Of a DNA stretch of 64,000 bases, positions 18,881 through 28,726 are shown piece after piece. The notes beneath the pieces were generated by a model. That model did not search any database. It saw only the letters and a list, made by a program, of their open reading frames with translations, and was not told the DNA's origin. Location: NCBI RefSeq assembly GCF_905120355.1, contig NZ_CAJHOB010000004.1, forward strand, positions 62,001-126,000, written 5' to 3'. The stretch's first letter is position 1; every line of letters starts with the position of its first letter. Made by a program: the position numbers and the translations under genes. This DNA comes from Azonexus hydrophilus. GTDB taxonomy: Bacteria > Pseudomonadota > Gammaproteobacteria > Burkholderiales > Rhodocyclaceae.

Positions 18881-20226
18881 GCACACCGGCGCCGGTGAGT
18901 GTCGAAGCATTCGCCGCCCACCTCGAAGCACGGGCGCGGGCGGCGGTGAATTTGACCGAACTCGGATTTTCCATCGCCAATGACGTGCATGCGGTGCTGA
19001 ATTTCCGGCAGGCGCTGGTCTTCGACGCTCGTGACCAGGTCATGACCGTTTCCGGGCTGGTGAAACTCGCCGAGGACAGCCCCTATACGCTGTGGTTGAA
19101 GCGCGCCTGGCCGTGGGTGGTGGGCCAGTTGCCCGAGGCTGGCAAGCACGGCGGCTGGTTGGCGCCGACGCCTGCGCAACTGGCGGCCGCACCGGAGGAT
19201 GTGGCGGATGGCTGGGCGGAGTGGTGGCCGGCGGGCGTGCTGGCCTTGCCCTTGCGCCGGCGCGATGGTGAGCTGCTCGGCTGGGCGGCGTTTCTACTCG
19301 ATCAGCCGCCCGCAGAGGAACTGATTCATCTGCTCGGACGGCTTGGAGAGAGCTGGTCTTATTGCTGGGAGATGCTGGCCGGCACGCCGCGCCGGGGTCT
19401 GCGGGCACGTTGGCAGGCGGCGGGGCAATGGCAGCGGCGGATCGCACTGACGGTTTTGCTGGCGCTGTGCTTCCTGCCGGTGCGGCAAAGTGCGTTGGCA
19501 CCGGCAGAAGTGGTGGCGGAAGATGCCATGGCGATTACTGCGGCCATCGACGGGGTGATCAAGAACATTCACGTGCGCCCCAATCAGCTGGTTAAGGCCG
19601 GTGAGCCGCTGTTCTCGCTGGACGACACGACCTTGCGCAACCGCCTTGAAGTGGCCCGTAAATCGGTGGCGGTGGCCGATGCTGAACTGCAGGCCGCAAC
19701 GCAGATGGCGTTCGACGATAGCCGCAGCAAGTCGGAGCTGGCCGCCCTGACCGGCCGTGCGCAGGAGAAACGCGCCGAACTGGCGGCAGTTGAGGCGCAG
19801 TTGGCGCGGGTCGATGCGCTGGCGCCGTACGACGGTATCGCCGTGTTCCCCGATCCCGATAACTGGCAGGGGCGGCCGGTGGTCACCGGCGAGCGCATCA
19901 TGCTGCTCGCCAATCCAGCCAAACCGGCCTTGCTGGTGCATCTGCCGGTGGCTGATGCGATCAGTCTGGAAGTGGGGGCGCCGCTCAAGTTCTTTCTTAC
20001 GGTGCGCCCGCTCTCGCCAGTGTCGGGAGTTATCACTGAAACCAGCTATCAGGCCAGCGTCGAAGGCGATGGCGTGGCCAGTTATCGTCTGCGGGCCAGC
20101 CTGGCAGAAAAGGATGTCCGCATTGGCCTGCGCGGCACGGCCAAGGTCTATGGCGGCTGGGTGACCTTGGGTTACTACATCCTGCGCCGGCCACTGGCGA
20201 AGCTGCGCGAATGGAGTGGCTGGTGA
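18877..20226 (+). CDS. HlyD-family adaptor with N-terminal cytoplasmic (GAF-like) domain
   Basis: A 449-aa protein. Residues 1-185 are soluble and resemble a GAF-type sensor fold (NLTELGFSIANDVHAVLNFR, then ALPLRRRDGELLGWAAFLL). One membrane helix follows (about 188-205, RRIALTVLLALCFLP). Residues 215-449 are a periplasmic barrel-sandwich adaptor (IDGVIKNIHVRPNQLVKAGE ... APYDGIAVF). The start is a TTG overlapping the previous stop as TTGA, with AAGGTGG four bases upstream, which supports coupled translation. A cytoplasmic sensor on an adaptor is unusual. Next gene overlaps the end of this frame only in its leader. Confidence 0.82.
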   Translation: MSTPAPVSVEAFAAHLEARARAAVNLTELGFSIANDVHAVLNFRQALVFDARDQVMTVSGLVKLAEDSPYTLWLKRAWPWVVGQLPEAGKHGGWLAPTPAQLAAAPEDVADGWAEWWPAGVLALPLRRRDGELLGWAAFLLDQPPAEELIHLLGRLGESWSYCWEMLAGTPRRGLRARWQAAGQWQRRIALTVLLALCFLPVRQSALAPAEVVAEDAMAITAAIDGVIKNIHVRPNQLVKAGEPLFSLDDTTLRNRLEVARKSVAVADAELQAATQMAFDDSRSKSELAALTGRAQEKRAELAAVEAQLARVDALAPYDGIAVFPDPDNWQGRPVVTGERIMLLANPAKPALLVHLPVADAISLEVGAPLKFFLTVRPLSPVSGVITETSYQASVEGDGVASYRLRASLAEKDVRIGLRGTAKVYGGWVTLGYYILRRPLAKLREWSGW

Positions 20227-20236
20227 GGACAGCCGC

Positions 20237-22327
20237 ATGAACGAAGCGCCTTTACCCCAGGCGCTGCGGCAGGATTTGCGCTTGTACGCGTCCGGTCCCG
20301 GTGCCGATGGCGGACCGACCTGGGCGATTCAGGACCCGGTCAGCAACCGTTTTTTCCGTATCGGCTGGCTGGAATATGAATGCCTGCTGCGCTGGCCGGG
20401 CAAGCCGGACGAGATTGCTGCCGCGATCGAGGCCAGCACGCCATTGGCGGTGGAGGCTGAGCAGGTGGCTGATTTCGCCCGCTTTCTCGATTTGCATCAA
20501 CTGACGTTGCCGTCCGGCGACACACGCCAGCGTCTGCTGCGCCATGCACGTGAGCCGGGCTGGCGCCATTGGCGCTGGTGGCTGCACAATTATCTGTTCA
20601 TTCGTGTTCCGTTGGTCCGGCCGCAGCGTTTTCTCGACAAATTGACGCCGGCGCTGGCGCCCTTGTTTACGCCACTGGCCTTCTGGCTGGTGTTCGCCGC
20701 GACCTTGCTGGGTCTGGTGCTGGTGGTGCGGCAATGGGAACACTTCACACACAGCGTGCTCGACAGCCTGACACCCACCGGGATGCTCGGTTTCGTGCTG
20801 GCCCTGATCGTCTCCAAAACCTTGCATGAACTTGGGCATGCGGTGGTGGCGACTCGTCTCGGGGTGCGGGTGGCGCACATGGGGGTGGCCTTTCTGGTGA
20901 TGTGGCCCATGCTCTACACCGATACCGGCGAATCCTGGCGGCTGCGTTCACATCGGCAGCGGCTGGCGATTTCGCTGGCGGGCGTCAGTGTTGAAATCAT
21001 CCTGGCCGGCTTGGCAACGCTGGCCTGGGCATTGCTGGATGAGGGGGCCTTGCGACAGGCCGCACTGTATCTGGCCACCACGGGCTGGGTCGTGTCGCTG
21101 GCGCTGAATATCAGCCCCTTCATGCGTTTCGACGGCTATTTCATTCTTTCTGACCTGCTCGATTTTCCCAATCTGCATGAGCGTTCCGGCGCCCTGGCAC
21201 GCATCTGGCTGCGCCGCAGCCTGCTCGGCTTGCCGGATGCGTGGCCGGAAACCCTGCCCAGTAAAACGCGCCGCACCCTGATCGTTTTTGCTTTCACGAC
21301 CTGGGTGTACCGCCTGATCGTTTTCCTGGGCATTGCCCTGATGGTGTATTTCTTTTTCTTCAAGGCGCTGGGGATTTTTTTGATGCTGGTCGAATTGGTC
21401 TGGTTTATCGGCCGCCCGGTGTGGATGGAGGTTGCTGTGTGGAAAAAACGTTGGCCGGAGGTGCATTTGCGGCGCCGGCAGTTGCTTCATGGGGTCCTGG
21501 CCGGACTCTTTCTGCTGGCGCTGATTCCCTGGCCGTTCAGTGTCGACACCCACGGTCTGGCGCGCGCCGAGCGGCAGCAACTGGTCTTTGCGCCCTTTCC
21601 GGCCGAATTGGTCGAGTTGCACGCCGGTGGGGTGGTGGCGGCAGGGGCGACGCTGGCCGCATTCTCGACCCCTGATCTGCTTGCCCGGCAGGCACAGGTG
21701 CTGGCCGGCACCCAGGCGCTGGAGCGCCGCCTGGCGGGGTTGCTTGAGCTTGACGGAGGCGTCAACAAACAACGGGCGCTTACGCAGCGCCTCGACGAGC
21801 AGCACGCCGAGTTGCGCGGCATCGCCGAGGAAACCGGGCGGCTTGCGGTGCAGGCTGAATTCGCCGGGCAGTGGCGCGATGTGTCGCCGCTGCTGCGCCC
21901 TGGAACCTGGCTTGGTGTGCGTGAGGCACTGGGGGTGCTGATTGATCCGCACAGCTGGGTGGTTGATGCCTATGTCGAACAGCGCCTGGTTGATCGTATC
22001 GAAGCCGGCGCCCGCGTCAGTTTTTTGCCGCAGAACGGTGTGTGGGCGCTGGCTGGCGAAGTTGTCGCGGTCGACAGTACAGGTAGCCCGCGGCTACCGC
22101 ACCCGATGCTGGACAGCCGCCATGGCGGCGGCTTCACTACCCAGCCCGATGGTCGCGAAGCGACGCCACGCGAGGCGCTCTACCGTGTGCGCATCCGGTT
22201 GCACGATGTGCCCGCAGAAATCCGTGAAATGCGCGGCAGTGTGCGTATTGCCGGCAAGCCACGTAGTCTGGTCTGGGAAAGCCTCAAGGGGGCTCTGGCA
22301 ACGTTGGTACGGGAAAGTGGGTTTTGA
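20237..22327 (+). CDS. M50 site-2-protease-like membrane protein fused to a HlyD-type domain
   Basis: A 696-aa polytopic membrane protein. An N-terminal soluble domain (about 1-110, PqqD-like winged-helix block DPVSNRFFRIGWLEYECLL) precedes several membrane helices. The zinc site is HELGH (197-201) with the third ligand region FMRFDGYF (Asp299), as in site-2 proteases and the YydH-type peptide metalloproteases. After more helices, residues about 430-690 form a periplasmic HlyD-like arm with a coiled coil. It has GAGGA seven bases before its ATG. Since the cluster lacks an ABC transporter, this protein may be the inner-membrane core of the exporter and may also process the adhesin; that is inference. 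Confidence 0.85.
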   Translation: MNEAPLPQALRQDLRLYASGPGADGGPTWAIQDPVSNRFFRIGWLEYECLLRWPGKPDEIAAAIEASTPLAVEAEQVADFARFLDLHQLTLPSGDTRQRLLRHAREPGWRHWRWWLHNYLFIRVPLVRPQRFLDKLTPALAPLFTPLAFWLVFAATLLGLVLVVRQWEHFTHSVLDSLTPTGMLGFVLALIVSKTLHELGHAVVATRLGVRVAHMGVAFLVMWPMLYTDTGESWRLRSHRQRLAISLAGVSVEIILAGLATLAWALLDEGALRQAALYLATTGWVVSLALNISPFMRFDGYFILSDLLDFPNLHERSGALARIWLRRSLLGLPDAWPETLPSKTRRTLIVFAFTTWVYRLIVFLGIALMVYFFFFKALGIFLMLVELVWFIGRPVWMEVAVWKKRWPEVHLRRRQLLHGVLAGLFLLALIPWPFSVDTHGLARAERQQLVFAPFPAELVELHAGGVVAAGATLAAFSTPDLLARQAQVLAGTQALERRLAGLLELDGGVNKQRALTQRLDEQHAELRGIAEETGRLAVQAEFAGQWRDVSPLLRPGTWLGVREALGVLIDPHSWVVDAYVEQRLVDRIEAGARVSFLPQNGVWALAGEVVAVDSTGSPRLPHPMLDSRHGGGFTTQPDGREATPREALYRVRIRLHDVPAEIREMRGSVRIAGKPRSLVWESLKGALATLVRESGF

Positions 22328-22417
22328 AGTCTTTCTGTGGCGAGGCTGACAGAAGGCTGATGCGCCATCACAGGATTTGGCCTGGAGCGCGTGCGCTTTT
22401 TCGCTTGGCCTGAAATT

Positions 22418-22447
22418 GACAATGGCCCGGAAATCCGGGCCATTGTC
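22418..22447. terminator. Bidirectional terminator between export locus and nrdJ
   Basis: GACAATGGCCCGG and its exact complement form a 13-bp stem with a 4-base loop between the convergent M50 and ribonucleotide reductase genes. T-rich stretches on each side are short. Confidence 0.75.
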
Positions 22448-22481
22448 TTGATCCTGCGGGAGTGTGACCCCTGGTGCTGCT

Positions 22482-25382
22482 TTAGCCGCAGGTTCCCACT
22501 GCGCCGCAGGCGGTACAGAAGTCACAGCCGTCCTTGCGGATCATGGTGTGGTTGCCGCATTCGCTGCACAGCTTGCCGACGGTGGGCAGCACCTTGTTGC
22601 TGGTGGTGTCTTCCGGGGCTTCGAGGATGCCCATCTGCTGCAGCGGGAAACCTTCCTCGTCGAGGATGCCGAGCATGGCGTAGCGGTGGATGATCAGCTG
22701 GGCGATGTAGGCGACGGTCGATGGCCAGGTCTGCTGTTTGCGCGAGCCGGGAACGAAGGCCATGAAGTCGCCGAGTGGCTCGGAATAATCCAGCAGTTTG
22801 CGCAGCTTCATGCCGATCCAGGCCGGGTCGATGACGCGCATGTCGAGCGAGAGCAGCTTGCACAGGCCGTCGAGGGCGCGCGGGTAGTTACCGGAGAGCC
22901 ACATCGAGTAGGGGCGGGTGACGCCGTCGGGCAGGGTGATTTCCTTCAGGCCAAGGACGAAATCCTCGCCGGTGGAAGGGTTGCTGACGTCCACCGTCCA
23001 CGACAGGGTGCCGTCGGTGCCGGTTTTGGGTTCCTTGGTGCTGAACAGGGCATCCTTCACCAGGGTCGGGCCATCATGGTTGAGGGCGCCGAGTTGTTCC
23101 ACGCGCCAGCGGATGACTTGCGCCATGGCGGAAACCACGGACGGCATGCGTTTGCGCTCGCCGTGCGGTGGCATCGGCATGTCGAAAGCGTCGCCCGGGG
23201 TCTTGGCCAGCGCGTCGAGTTTCATTTCCAGCCAGGCGTGATCCTTGGCGCGCATGTCCATCGACAGGGTTTTGGCAATGGCGCCCAGACCACGCGGTTC
23301 GGCCGGGCCGTTGGCCCAGACTTCGAACGGCCAGGCACGGCCTTCGGTTTCCGGTTCGACGTGGCCGACGAAGAGGGCGAATTTGCCGAGCGGCGAGTCG
23401 ACCATGTAGGTCCAGCACAGGTTGCCTTCCGGCAGGCTGGGGCGCCCCGGCCAGCGCAGGCTGGCGAGCACCGGGGCCGGCAGGTTCTTGATCGACAGGC
23501 GACGGTTGGCATCGGAAACGAAATCCTGTGGTGCCTTGGCGTCGCTGTCTTCCTTGGCCGGTGCGCTGGGTTCGACCGACAGCACCGAACCCAGTACGCT
23601 GTTCGGGCGATAGGTGGCGAGGCCCTTCAGGCCGGATTTCCAGGCTTGCAGGTAGAGATCCTGGAAGTCTTCGTAGGGGTAATCGGCCGGCACGTTGACC
23701 GTTTTCGAGATGGAGGTGTCGATGAAGGGGGCCACCGCAGCCACCATGTCGGCGTGCGCCTTGGCCGAGATTTCCAGCGCCGTGACGAAATAATCCGGCA
23801 GCTTGCTGACGTCGCCGCCCTGATGCTTGTACAGGCGCCAGGCGTAGTCTTCGACCGAGTATTCCTTGATCGTGCCGTCCTGCATCCGCTTTTTACGGTT
23901 GTAGGTCCAGGAGAAGGGCGGCTCGATGCCGTTCGAGGCGTTGTCGGCGAAGGCCAGCGAGATGGTGCCGGTGGGGGCGATCGACAGCAGGTGCGAGTTG
24001 CGCAGGCCGTGCTGGCGGATTTCATTCTTGATGTCGGCCGGCAAGCGCGAGGCGAAGTTGCCGCCGGACAGATAGAGTTCGGCGTTGAACAGCGGGAAGG
24101 CGCCGCGTTCCTTGGCCATGTCGACCGAGTACAGATACGCCGTATCGCGCATGAATTCGCTGATGCGGGCGGCCATGGCGCGGGCTTCCGGCTTGTCGTA
24201 ACGCAGGCGGAGCATGGCCAGGGCGTCACCGAGGCCGGTGAAGCCGAGACCGACACGGCGCTTGTTGGCGGCTTCCTGCTGCTGACGCTCGAGCGGCCAG
24301 TGGGTGGCGTCGAGCACGTTGTCGAGCATGCGGGTGGATACGCGGCAGACTTCGGCGAAGGCGTCGAAATCGAAGCTGGCCTTGTCGGAGAAGGCGTCGC
24401 GCACGAACAGGGTGAGGTTGATCGAACCCAGGCAGCAGCAGCCGTACGGCGGCAGCGGCTGTTCGGCGCAGGGGTTGGTGGCCTCGATGACTTCGCAGTA
24501 ATTGAGGTTGTTGTCCTTGTTCATCCGGTCGAGGAACAGGATGCCCGGTTCGGCGTGGTCGTAGGTGGATTTCATCACCTGATCCCACAGTTCGCGGGCG
24601 CGCAGCTTGCGATAGACCCAGATGCCGTCGTCGCGCTGGTAGGCGCCTTCCGCACGCATGTCGGCATTGGGTTCGGCGCGATGGGTGAGTTCAACGAAGC
24701 CATCGCTATCGACGGCCTGCATGAAGGCATCGGTGACGCCGATGGAGATGTTGAAATTGGTCAGGTCACCCTTGTCCTTGGCGTGGATGAATTCTTCGAT
24801 GTCCGGATGGTCGCAGCGCAACACGCCCATCTGCGCACCGCGGCGGGCGCCGGCAGATTCGACGGTTTCGCAGGAACGGTCGAAGACGCGCATGTAGGAC
24901 ACCGGGCCCGAGGCGCGCGACTGGGTGCCCTTGACGCGGGCGCCTTGCGGTCGGATCGAGGAGAAATCGTAACCGACGCCGCCACCGCGACGCATGGTTT
25001 CAGCCGCTTGCGCCAGCGCGGTGTAAATGCCGGGTTTGCCGTCGGTATCTTCGACGATGGAGTCGCCAACCGGTTGCACGAAGCAGTTGATCAGGGTGGC
25101 CTGCAGGTCGGTGCCGGCGGCGGAGTTGATGCGCCCGGCGGGGATGAAGCCGTTTTCTTGTGCCCACAGGAAGCGCGCTTCCCAGTGCGGGCGATCTTTT
25201 TCCTGCTCGACTTGCGCCAGCGCCCAGGCGACCCGTTTGCGTACGTCATGGACATTGGTTTCCTTGCCCTTGGCGTATTTTTCGACGAGCACCTCGCCGG
25301 AAATCTCCTGCTCCGGCAGCGGCGCGAATTGCGGCGGGGCGGGAATGTCAGTGAGGGACAACTGCTCGGCTTGCGGGTTCAT
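22482..25382 (-). CDS. nrdJ: Adenosylcobalamin-dependent (class II) ribonucleotide reductase
   Basis: A 966-aa class II ribonucleoside-diphosphate reductase, making dNTP precursors with or without oxygen using adenosylcobalamin. Active-site blocks are [11 protein letters not shown] (first redox Cys), [21 protein letters not shown] region (the radical Cys in NPCAEQ), and [10 protein letters not shown]. The C-terminal third has two NrdJ-specific repeats and ends in a zinc-ribbon-like tail, CSECGNH...[14 protein letters not shown], that also holds the shuttle cysteines. ATG 25382 follows GAGGAG. Its promoter has tandem NrdR-type boxes. A huge open frame on the opposite strand is a composition artefact. 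Confidence 0.95.
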   Translation of the reverse strand: MNPQAEQLSLTDIPAPPQFAPLPEQEISGEVLVEKYAKGKETNVHDVRKRVAWALAQVEQEKDRPHWEARFLWAQENGFIPAGRINSAAGTDLQATLINCFVQPVGDSIVEDTDGKPGIYTALAQAAETMRRGGGVGYDFSSIRPQGARVKGTQSRASGPVSYMRVFDRSCETVESAGARRGAQMGVLRCDHPDIEEFIHAKDKGDLTNFNISIGVTDAFMQAVDSDGFVELTHRAEPNADMRAEGAYQRDDGIWVYRKLRARELWDQVMKSTYDHAEPGILFLDRMNKDNNLNYCEVIEATNPCAEQPLPPYGCCCLGSINLTLFVRDAFSDKASFDFDAFAEVCRVSTRMLDNVLDATHWPLERQQQEAANKRRVGLGFTGLGDALAMLRLRYDKPEARAMAARISEFMRDTAYLYSVDMAKERGAFPLFNAELYLSGGNFASRLPADIKNEIRQHGLRNSHLLSIAPTGTISLAFADNASNGIEPPFSWTYNRKKRMQDGTIKEYSVEDYAWRLYKHQGGDVSKLPDYFVTALEISAKAHADMVAAVAPFIDTSISKTVNVPADYPYEDFQDLYLQAWKSGLKGLATYRPNSVLGSVLSVEPSAPAKEDSDAKAPQDFVSDANRRLSIKNLPAPVLASLRWPGRPSLPEGNLCWTYMVDSPLGKFALFVGHVEPETEGRAWPFEVWANGPAEPRGLGAIAKTLSMDMRAKDHAWLEMKLDALAKTPGDAFDMPMPPHGERKRMPSVVSAMAQVIRWRVEQLGALNHDGPTLVKDALFSTKEPKTGTDGTLSWTVDVSNPSTGEDFVLGLKEITLPDGVTRPYSMWLSGNYPRALDGLCKLLSLDMRVIDPAWIGMKLRKLLDYSEPLGDFMAFVPGSRKQQTWPSTVAYIAQLIIHRYAMLGILDEEGFPLQQMGILEAPEDTTSNKVLPTVGKLCSECGNHTMIRKDGCDFCTACGAVGTCG

Positions 25383-25439
25383 CCAGGGCTCCTCTCGATT
25401 GTTTTGTGGACGTGTGGTGTGTTTTCGCTGGGGGAGTAA

Positions 25440-25457
25440 TCTACTAGATGTAGTGGT
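25440..25457 (-). promoter_or_regulatory. NrdR-type box, proximal
   Basis: On the minus strand this reads ACCACTACATCTAGTAGA, an imperfect palindrome close to the NrdR consensus ACACwATATaTwGTGT. It lies 58 bases before the nrdJ ATG and pairs with a second copy exactly 31 bp (three helical turns) away, the spacing typical of NrdR operators. Confidence 0.7.
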
Positions 25458-25470
25458 GTGTGACAAGGGC

Positions 25471-25488
25471 TTGACTATATGCAGTGGT
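25471..25488 (-). promoter_or_regulatory. NrdR-type box, distal
   Basis: On the minus strand this reads ACCACTGCATATAGTCAA. It shares ACCACT and ATAGT/CTAGT with the proximal box, start-to-start distance 31 bp. Together they predict repression of nrdJ by NrdR when dATP/ATP levels are high. nrdR itself is outside the window. Confidence 0.65.
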
Positions 25489-25532
25489 TTTGTTTGTCTG
25501 CGCTCAACGTCTGTGATGACGGAAAAATTGCC

Positions 25533-25570
25533 GAAAAAACAAGGGCTCCGCCCGTTTCCGGGGGAGCCCT
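25533..25570 (-). terminator. Rho-independent terminator of the fabI-ackA operon
   Basis: Reading on the minus strand, AGGGCTC and GAGCCCT flank a C/G-rich inner stem and are followed by TTGTTTTTTC. It sits 25 bases past the ackA stop. Confidence 0.8.
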
Positions 25571-25594
25571 GGCTGCGGCTGATTTTATTTTTAC

Positions 25595-26776
25595 TCAGAG
25601 CGCGAGCAGTGTTTGCGCATGGTGCGCCATCATCCATTCTTCATTGGTCGGGATGACCAGCACATCGACGCTGCTGTTGCCGGCACTGATGAAAACATCG
25701 TGACGGGCGTTGGCTTCCGGATTGACCCGGATGCCCAGCCATTCCGCCTGCAGGCAGACACGACGGCGGACTTCGGCAGCGTGCTCGCCGATACCGCCGG
25801 TGAACACCACGGCATCCAGGCCGCCGGCAGCAGCGGCGAGCGAGCCCAGTTCGCGGGCGATGCGGTAGCAGAAGAGTTCCACTGCTTCATGCGCTTCCGG
25901 TTTGTCGGACGCGAGCAGGGTGCGCATGTCCTGGCTGATGCCGGAAACGCCGAGCAGGCCGGATTCCTTGTAGAGGATGCGGGTCATGTCCTTGACCGAC
26001 AGCTGTTTGCTTTCCATCAGATGCAGGATCAGGCCGGGGTCGATGTTGCCGCACCGGGTGCCCATCATCAGGCCGTCGATGGTGGAAAAGCCGAGGGTGG
26101 TGGCGACGCATTTGCGGCGGACCATGGCCGCCATGCTGGCGCCGTTACCCAGATGGCAGACGACGACGCGGCCGTCGGCGCGGTGCGAATGCTGCGGCAG
26201 CGCCCGGGCGATGTATTCGTAGGAGAGGCCGTGAAAGCCGTAGCGTTTGATGCCTTCGGCCGTGAAACTGCGCGGCAGCGCAAATTGCTGCGCGATGTCG
26301 GGTTGGCTGCGGTGAAATGCCGTATCGAAGCAGGCAACCTGGGGTACTTCCGGCAACAGGGTGCGCAGGGCTTCGATGCCGGCGACGTTGTGCGGCTGGT
26401 GCAGGGGAGCGAGCGGGATGAAACTTTCCAGGTGGCCGAGAACGGTGTTGTCGATCACGATCGGCTGCGCGTAACGTTCGCCGCCATGAACGACGCGGTG
26501 ACCGACCGCGATGATCTTCCAGCCGCTGTAACTGCCGATGAACCATTGCAGCAGGGCGTCGAAGGCGGCGCGGTGATCGACCTTGTCGCCTTCGATGATC
26601 TGGTCGGCAACGCGTTCGCCAGCCCGGTTTTTGGCGACCAGGCGGGTGGTGCTGGTGCCCAGGCCGTCGATCTGGCCGGAGACCTCGGCTTCTGGTGAGA
26701 TCGGTGTGGCGAGCGGAAAGAGAGCGAACTTGATCGAAGAGGAGCCGGCGTTGATGGTGAGAATGCTGGGTTTCAT
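25595..26776 (-). CDS. ackA: Acetate kinase
   Basis: A 393-aa acetate kinase (acetyl phosphate + ADP to acetate + ATP). Signatures are [16 protein letters not shown] at the N-terminus, [10 protein letters not shown], the catalytic [25 protein letters not shown] and FTGGIGEH. Length is normal. Its ATG overlaps the maoC-pta stop (ATGA), so the two enzymes of the acetyl-CoA/acetate route are made together. Confidence 0.95.
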   Translation of the reverse strand: MKPSILTINAGSSSIKFALFPLATPISPEAEVSGQIDGLGTSTTRLVAKNRAGERVADQIIEGDKVDHRAAFDALLQWFIGSYSGWKIIAVGHRVVHGGERYAQPIVIDNTVLGHLESFIPLAPLHQPHNVAGIEALRTLLPEVPQVACFDTAFHRSQPDIAQQFALPRSFTAEGIKRYGFHGLSYEYIARALPQHSHRADGRVVVCHLGNGASMAAMVRRKCVATTLGFSTIDGLMMGTRCGNIDPGLILHLMESKQLSVKDMTRILYKESGLLGVSGISQDMRTLLASDKPEAHEAVELFCYRIARELGSLAAAAGGLDAVVFTGGIGEHAAEVRRRVCLQAEWLGIRVNPEANARHDVFISAGNSSVDVLVIPTNEEWMMAHHAQTLLAL

Positions 26777-28203
26777 GCGTTTTCCTTGGCGCGTTTGGCG
26801 TGGGCGATGAGTGCGGCGATGACGCAGGAGGCGGTGCGTGTTTCGGCCGTGTCGGCGCGACTGGTGAGGACGATGGGTACCTTGGTGCCGAGTACGATGC
26901 CGGCGGTCAGCGCGTTGGCGAGATATTCGAGCTGCTTGGCCACCATGTTGCCGGATTCGAGATCCGGTACCACCAGGATTTCCGCCTGGCCTGCCACAGC
27001 GGACTGAATGCCCTTGGTTTTGGCGGCGACGATGGAGACCGCGTTGTCGAAGGCCAGCGGGCCGTCCAGCAGTCCGCCCTTGATCTGGCCGCGATCGGCC
27101 ATCTTGCACAGGGCCGCGGCGTGCAGTGTCGATTCAATCTTGGGGTTGACCGTTTCCACGGCTGACAGGATGGCGACCTTGGGTTCGGCGATACCCAGGA
27201 CGTGGGCGAGATCGATGGCGTTCTGGATGATGTCGACTTTTTCTTCCAGCGTCGGCGCGATGTTGATGGCGGCGTCGGTAATCAGCAGCGGTCGGTGGTA
27301 GGTCGGTACCTGCATGACGAAGACGTGGCTGATGCGGCGATTGGTGCGCAGGCCGTTGGCGCGGGCGATGACTTCGCTCATCAATTCGTCGGTGTGCAGG
27401 CTGCCTTTCATCAGGGCTTCAGCATCGCCAGTCTTGACCAGCGACACCGCCAGTGCGGCTGAATCGTGACTGTGGGCAGCATTGACGATGCGGATGCCGG
27501 AGAGGTCGAGGCCGTTTTCCTCCGCGACCGAACGGATCTTGCTTTCCGGGCCGACCAGGATGGGCTCGATGATGCCGGCCTGGAACGCCTGGATCGGGCC
27601 TTTCAACGATTCGACATCGCACGGGTGGGCGACGGCGGTCGGGATGGGCTCCAGGCCCTTGACGCGGGCCAGTAGTTCGGTGAAACGGGCGTGCTTGTCG
27701 TCGATGCGGATGGCAGGGGCGTGGCCATCCTGCAGCAGGCGGGTGATTTTTTCGCTGGGAGCGAGGACTTCGGCTGTGCCGTGCACGACCTCGAGACCTT
27801 CCTGATTGATGCAGACGCAATCGAACAGCACGTGCCGGTTGTGGGTGAATTTCTGCTTGACGGTCAAGGTCAGTTCGATACGGTCGCCGATGCTGACTGG
27901 GCGGGTGTAGCGCAGCGACTGGTCAACCAGGATGGTGCCCGGGCCGGGAAACTGGGTGGCGAGGACGGTGGACACCAGGGAGCCGCTCCACATGCCGTGC
28001 GCAATGGCCTCACGGAACATGCCGCTTTCCGAGTATTTGGGGTCGATGGTGGCCGGGTTGATGTCGCCCGTCAGGATGGCAAACAGCTTGACGTCTTCCG
28101 GCATCAGCGTGCGGGTCAGGCTGGCACAATCGCCGACAGCGATTTCGTCGAAGGTTTTATTGCTCAGGTAGCGGCTTTCGCTGGTCTGGCAGCTTGGTGA
28201 CAT
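26773..28203 (-). CDS. Fusion of MaoC-type enoyl-CoA hydratase and phosphate acetyltransferase
   Basis: A 476-aa two-domain enzyme. Residues 1-155 are a MaoC hot-dog hydratase (LTGDINPATIDPKYSE with the catalytic Asp, and AHGMWSGSLVSTVL with the His). Residues 170-476 are a phosphotransacetylase/phosphotransbutyrylase domain (VETVNPKIESTLHAAALCKM, GGLLDGPLAFDNAVS). This fusion is known from Rhodocyclales and relatives, next to ackA. The substrate could be acetyl-CoA or a short acyl-CoA such as butyryl/crotonyl-CoA; the hydratase half and nearby fabI and PHA synthase favour short-chain acyl-CoA overflow. Confidence 0.9.
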   Translation of the reverse strand: MSPSCQTSESRYLSNKTFDEIAVGDCASLTRTLMPEDVKLFAILTGDINPATIDPKYSESGMFREAIAHGMWSGSLVSTVLATQFPGPGTILVDQSLRYTRPVSIGDRIELTLTVKQKFTHNRHVLFDCVCINQEGLEVVHGTAEVLAPSEKITRLLQDGHAPAIRIDDKHARFTELLARVKGLEPIPTAVAHPCDVESLKGPIQAFQAGIIEPILVGPESKIRSVAEENGLDLSGIRIVNAAHSHDSAALAVSLVKTGDAEALMKGSLHTDELMSEVIARANGLRTNRRISHVFVMQVPTYHRPLLITDAAINIAPTLEEKVDIIQNAIDLAHVLGIAEPKVAILSAVETVNPKIESTLHAAALCKMADRGQIKGGLLDGPLAFDNAVSIVAAKTKGIQSAVAGQAEILVVPDLESGNMVAKQLEYLANALTAGIVLGTKVPIVLTSRADTAETRTASCVIAALIAHAKRAKENA

Positions 28204-28233
28204 GACGGTTTCCTTGCGAAAAATTGAAATGGG

Positions 28234-28716
28234 TCAGGCGCGCTGCGCCAGGCGCCGCTCGGTGCAGGCCTCCGGGCGCGGAATGTCGATGGTCAGGCCC
28301 GGATGGAGGTTTTCCAGGGTCTCGATCACCCAGGTGTTGGCTTCGTAGGTGAATTCGCGTGCCGCCAGCGGAGCACCGGTGGTGGCCGAAGCGAAGAGGG
28401 CGATGGCAGCCGAGCGACTGACGCCGTATTCACAGTGCACCATGAGCGAGAGTTCGAATGGTGCGGCGTGCAGTTCCTGGACGAAGGTGTCGATCTGGCG
28501 TGCCATGTCGCGGTTGAACAGGCCGGGGAGCGGCGGCATGAACTGGTCGGCCGGTATCGCATCGAAGAATGACAGGCGCAGGATATGGCGAAAGAGCGGA
28601 TCGAGACGGGCTGCCGGCGTGGTCGGATCAGTGATCGAAATGACGGCCATGTAGGGATTGCCGGCCAGTGTTTCGGCCAGTTTGCGCGAGGTGTAGAAAA
28701 CCTGGGTAATGCTCAT
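28234..28716 (-). CDS. Dual-specificity/tyrosine phosphatase-like protein
   Basis: A 160-aa protein with the cysteine-phosphatase P-loop HCEYGVSRSAA (HCx5R) near residues 94-104, preceded by a beta-strand LSLMV, and an Asp-containing segment (LSFFDAIPAD) that could supply the general acid. This matches small DSP/PTP-type phosphatases. It lies 10 bases after a kinase-like gene and 30 bases before maoC-pta, all in one orientation. Substrate unknown; the pairing suggests it could reverse the neighbour's activity. Confidence 0.7.
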   Translation of the reverse strand: MSITQVFYTSRKLAETLAGNPYMAVISITDPTTPAARLDPLFRHILRLSFFDAIPADQFMPPLPGLFNRDMARQIDTFVQELHAAPFELSLMVHCEYGVSRSAAIALFASATTGAPLAAREFTYEANTWVIETLENLHPGLTIDIPRPEACTERRLAQRA

Positions 28717-28726
28717 GTGCGTGTCT

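Noticed and set aside
22464-25439. A 991-codon frame antisense to the class II reductase
   Set aside because: The opposite strand encodes a full NrdJ with all active-site motifs; this frame is a by-product of strong codon bias.
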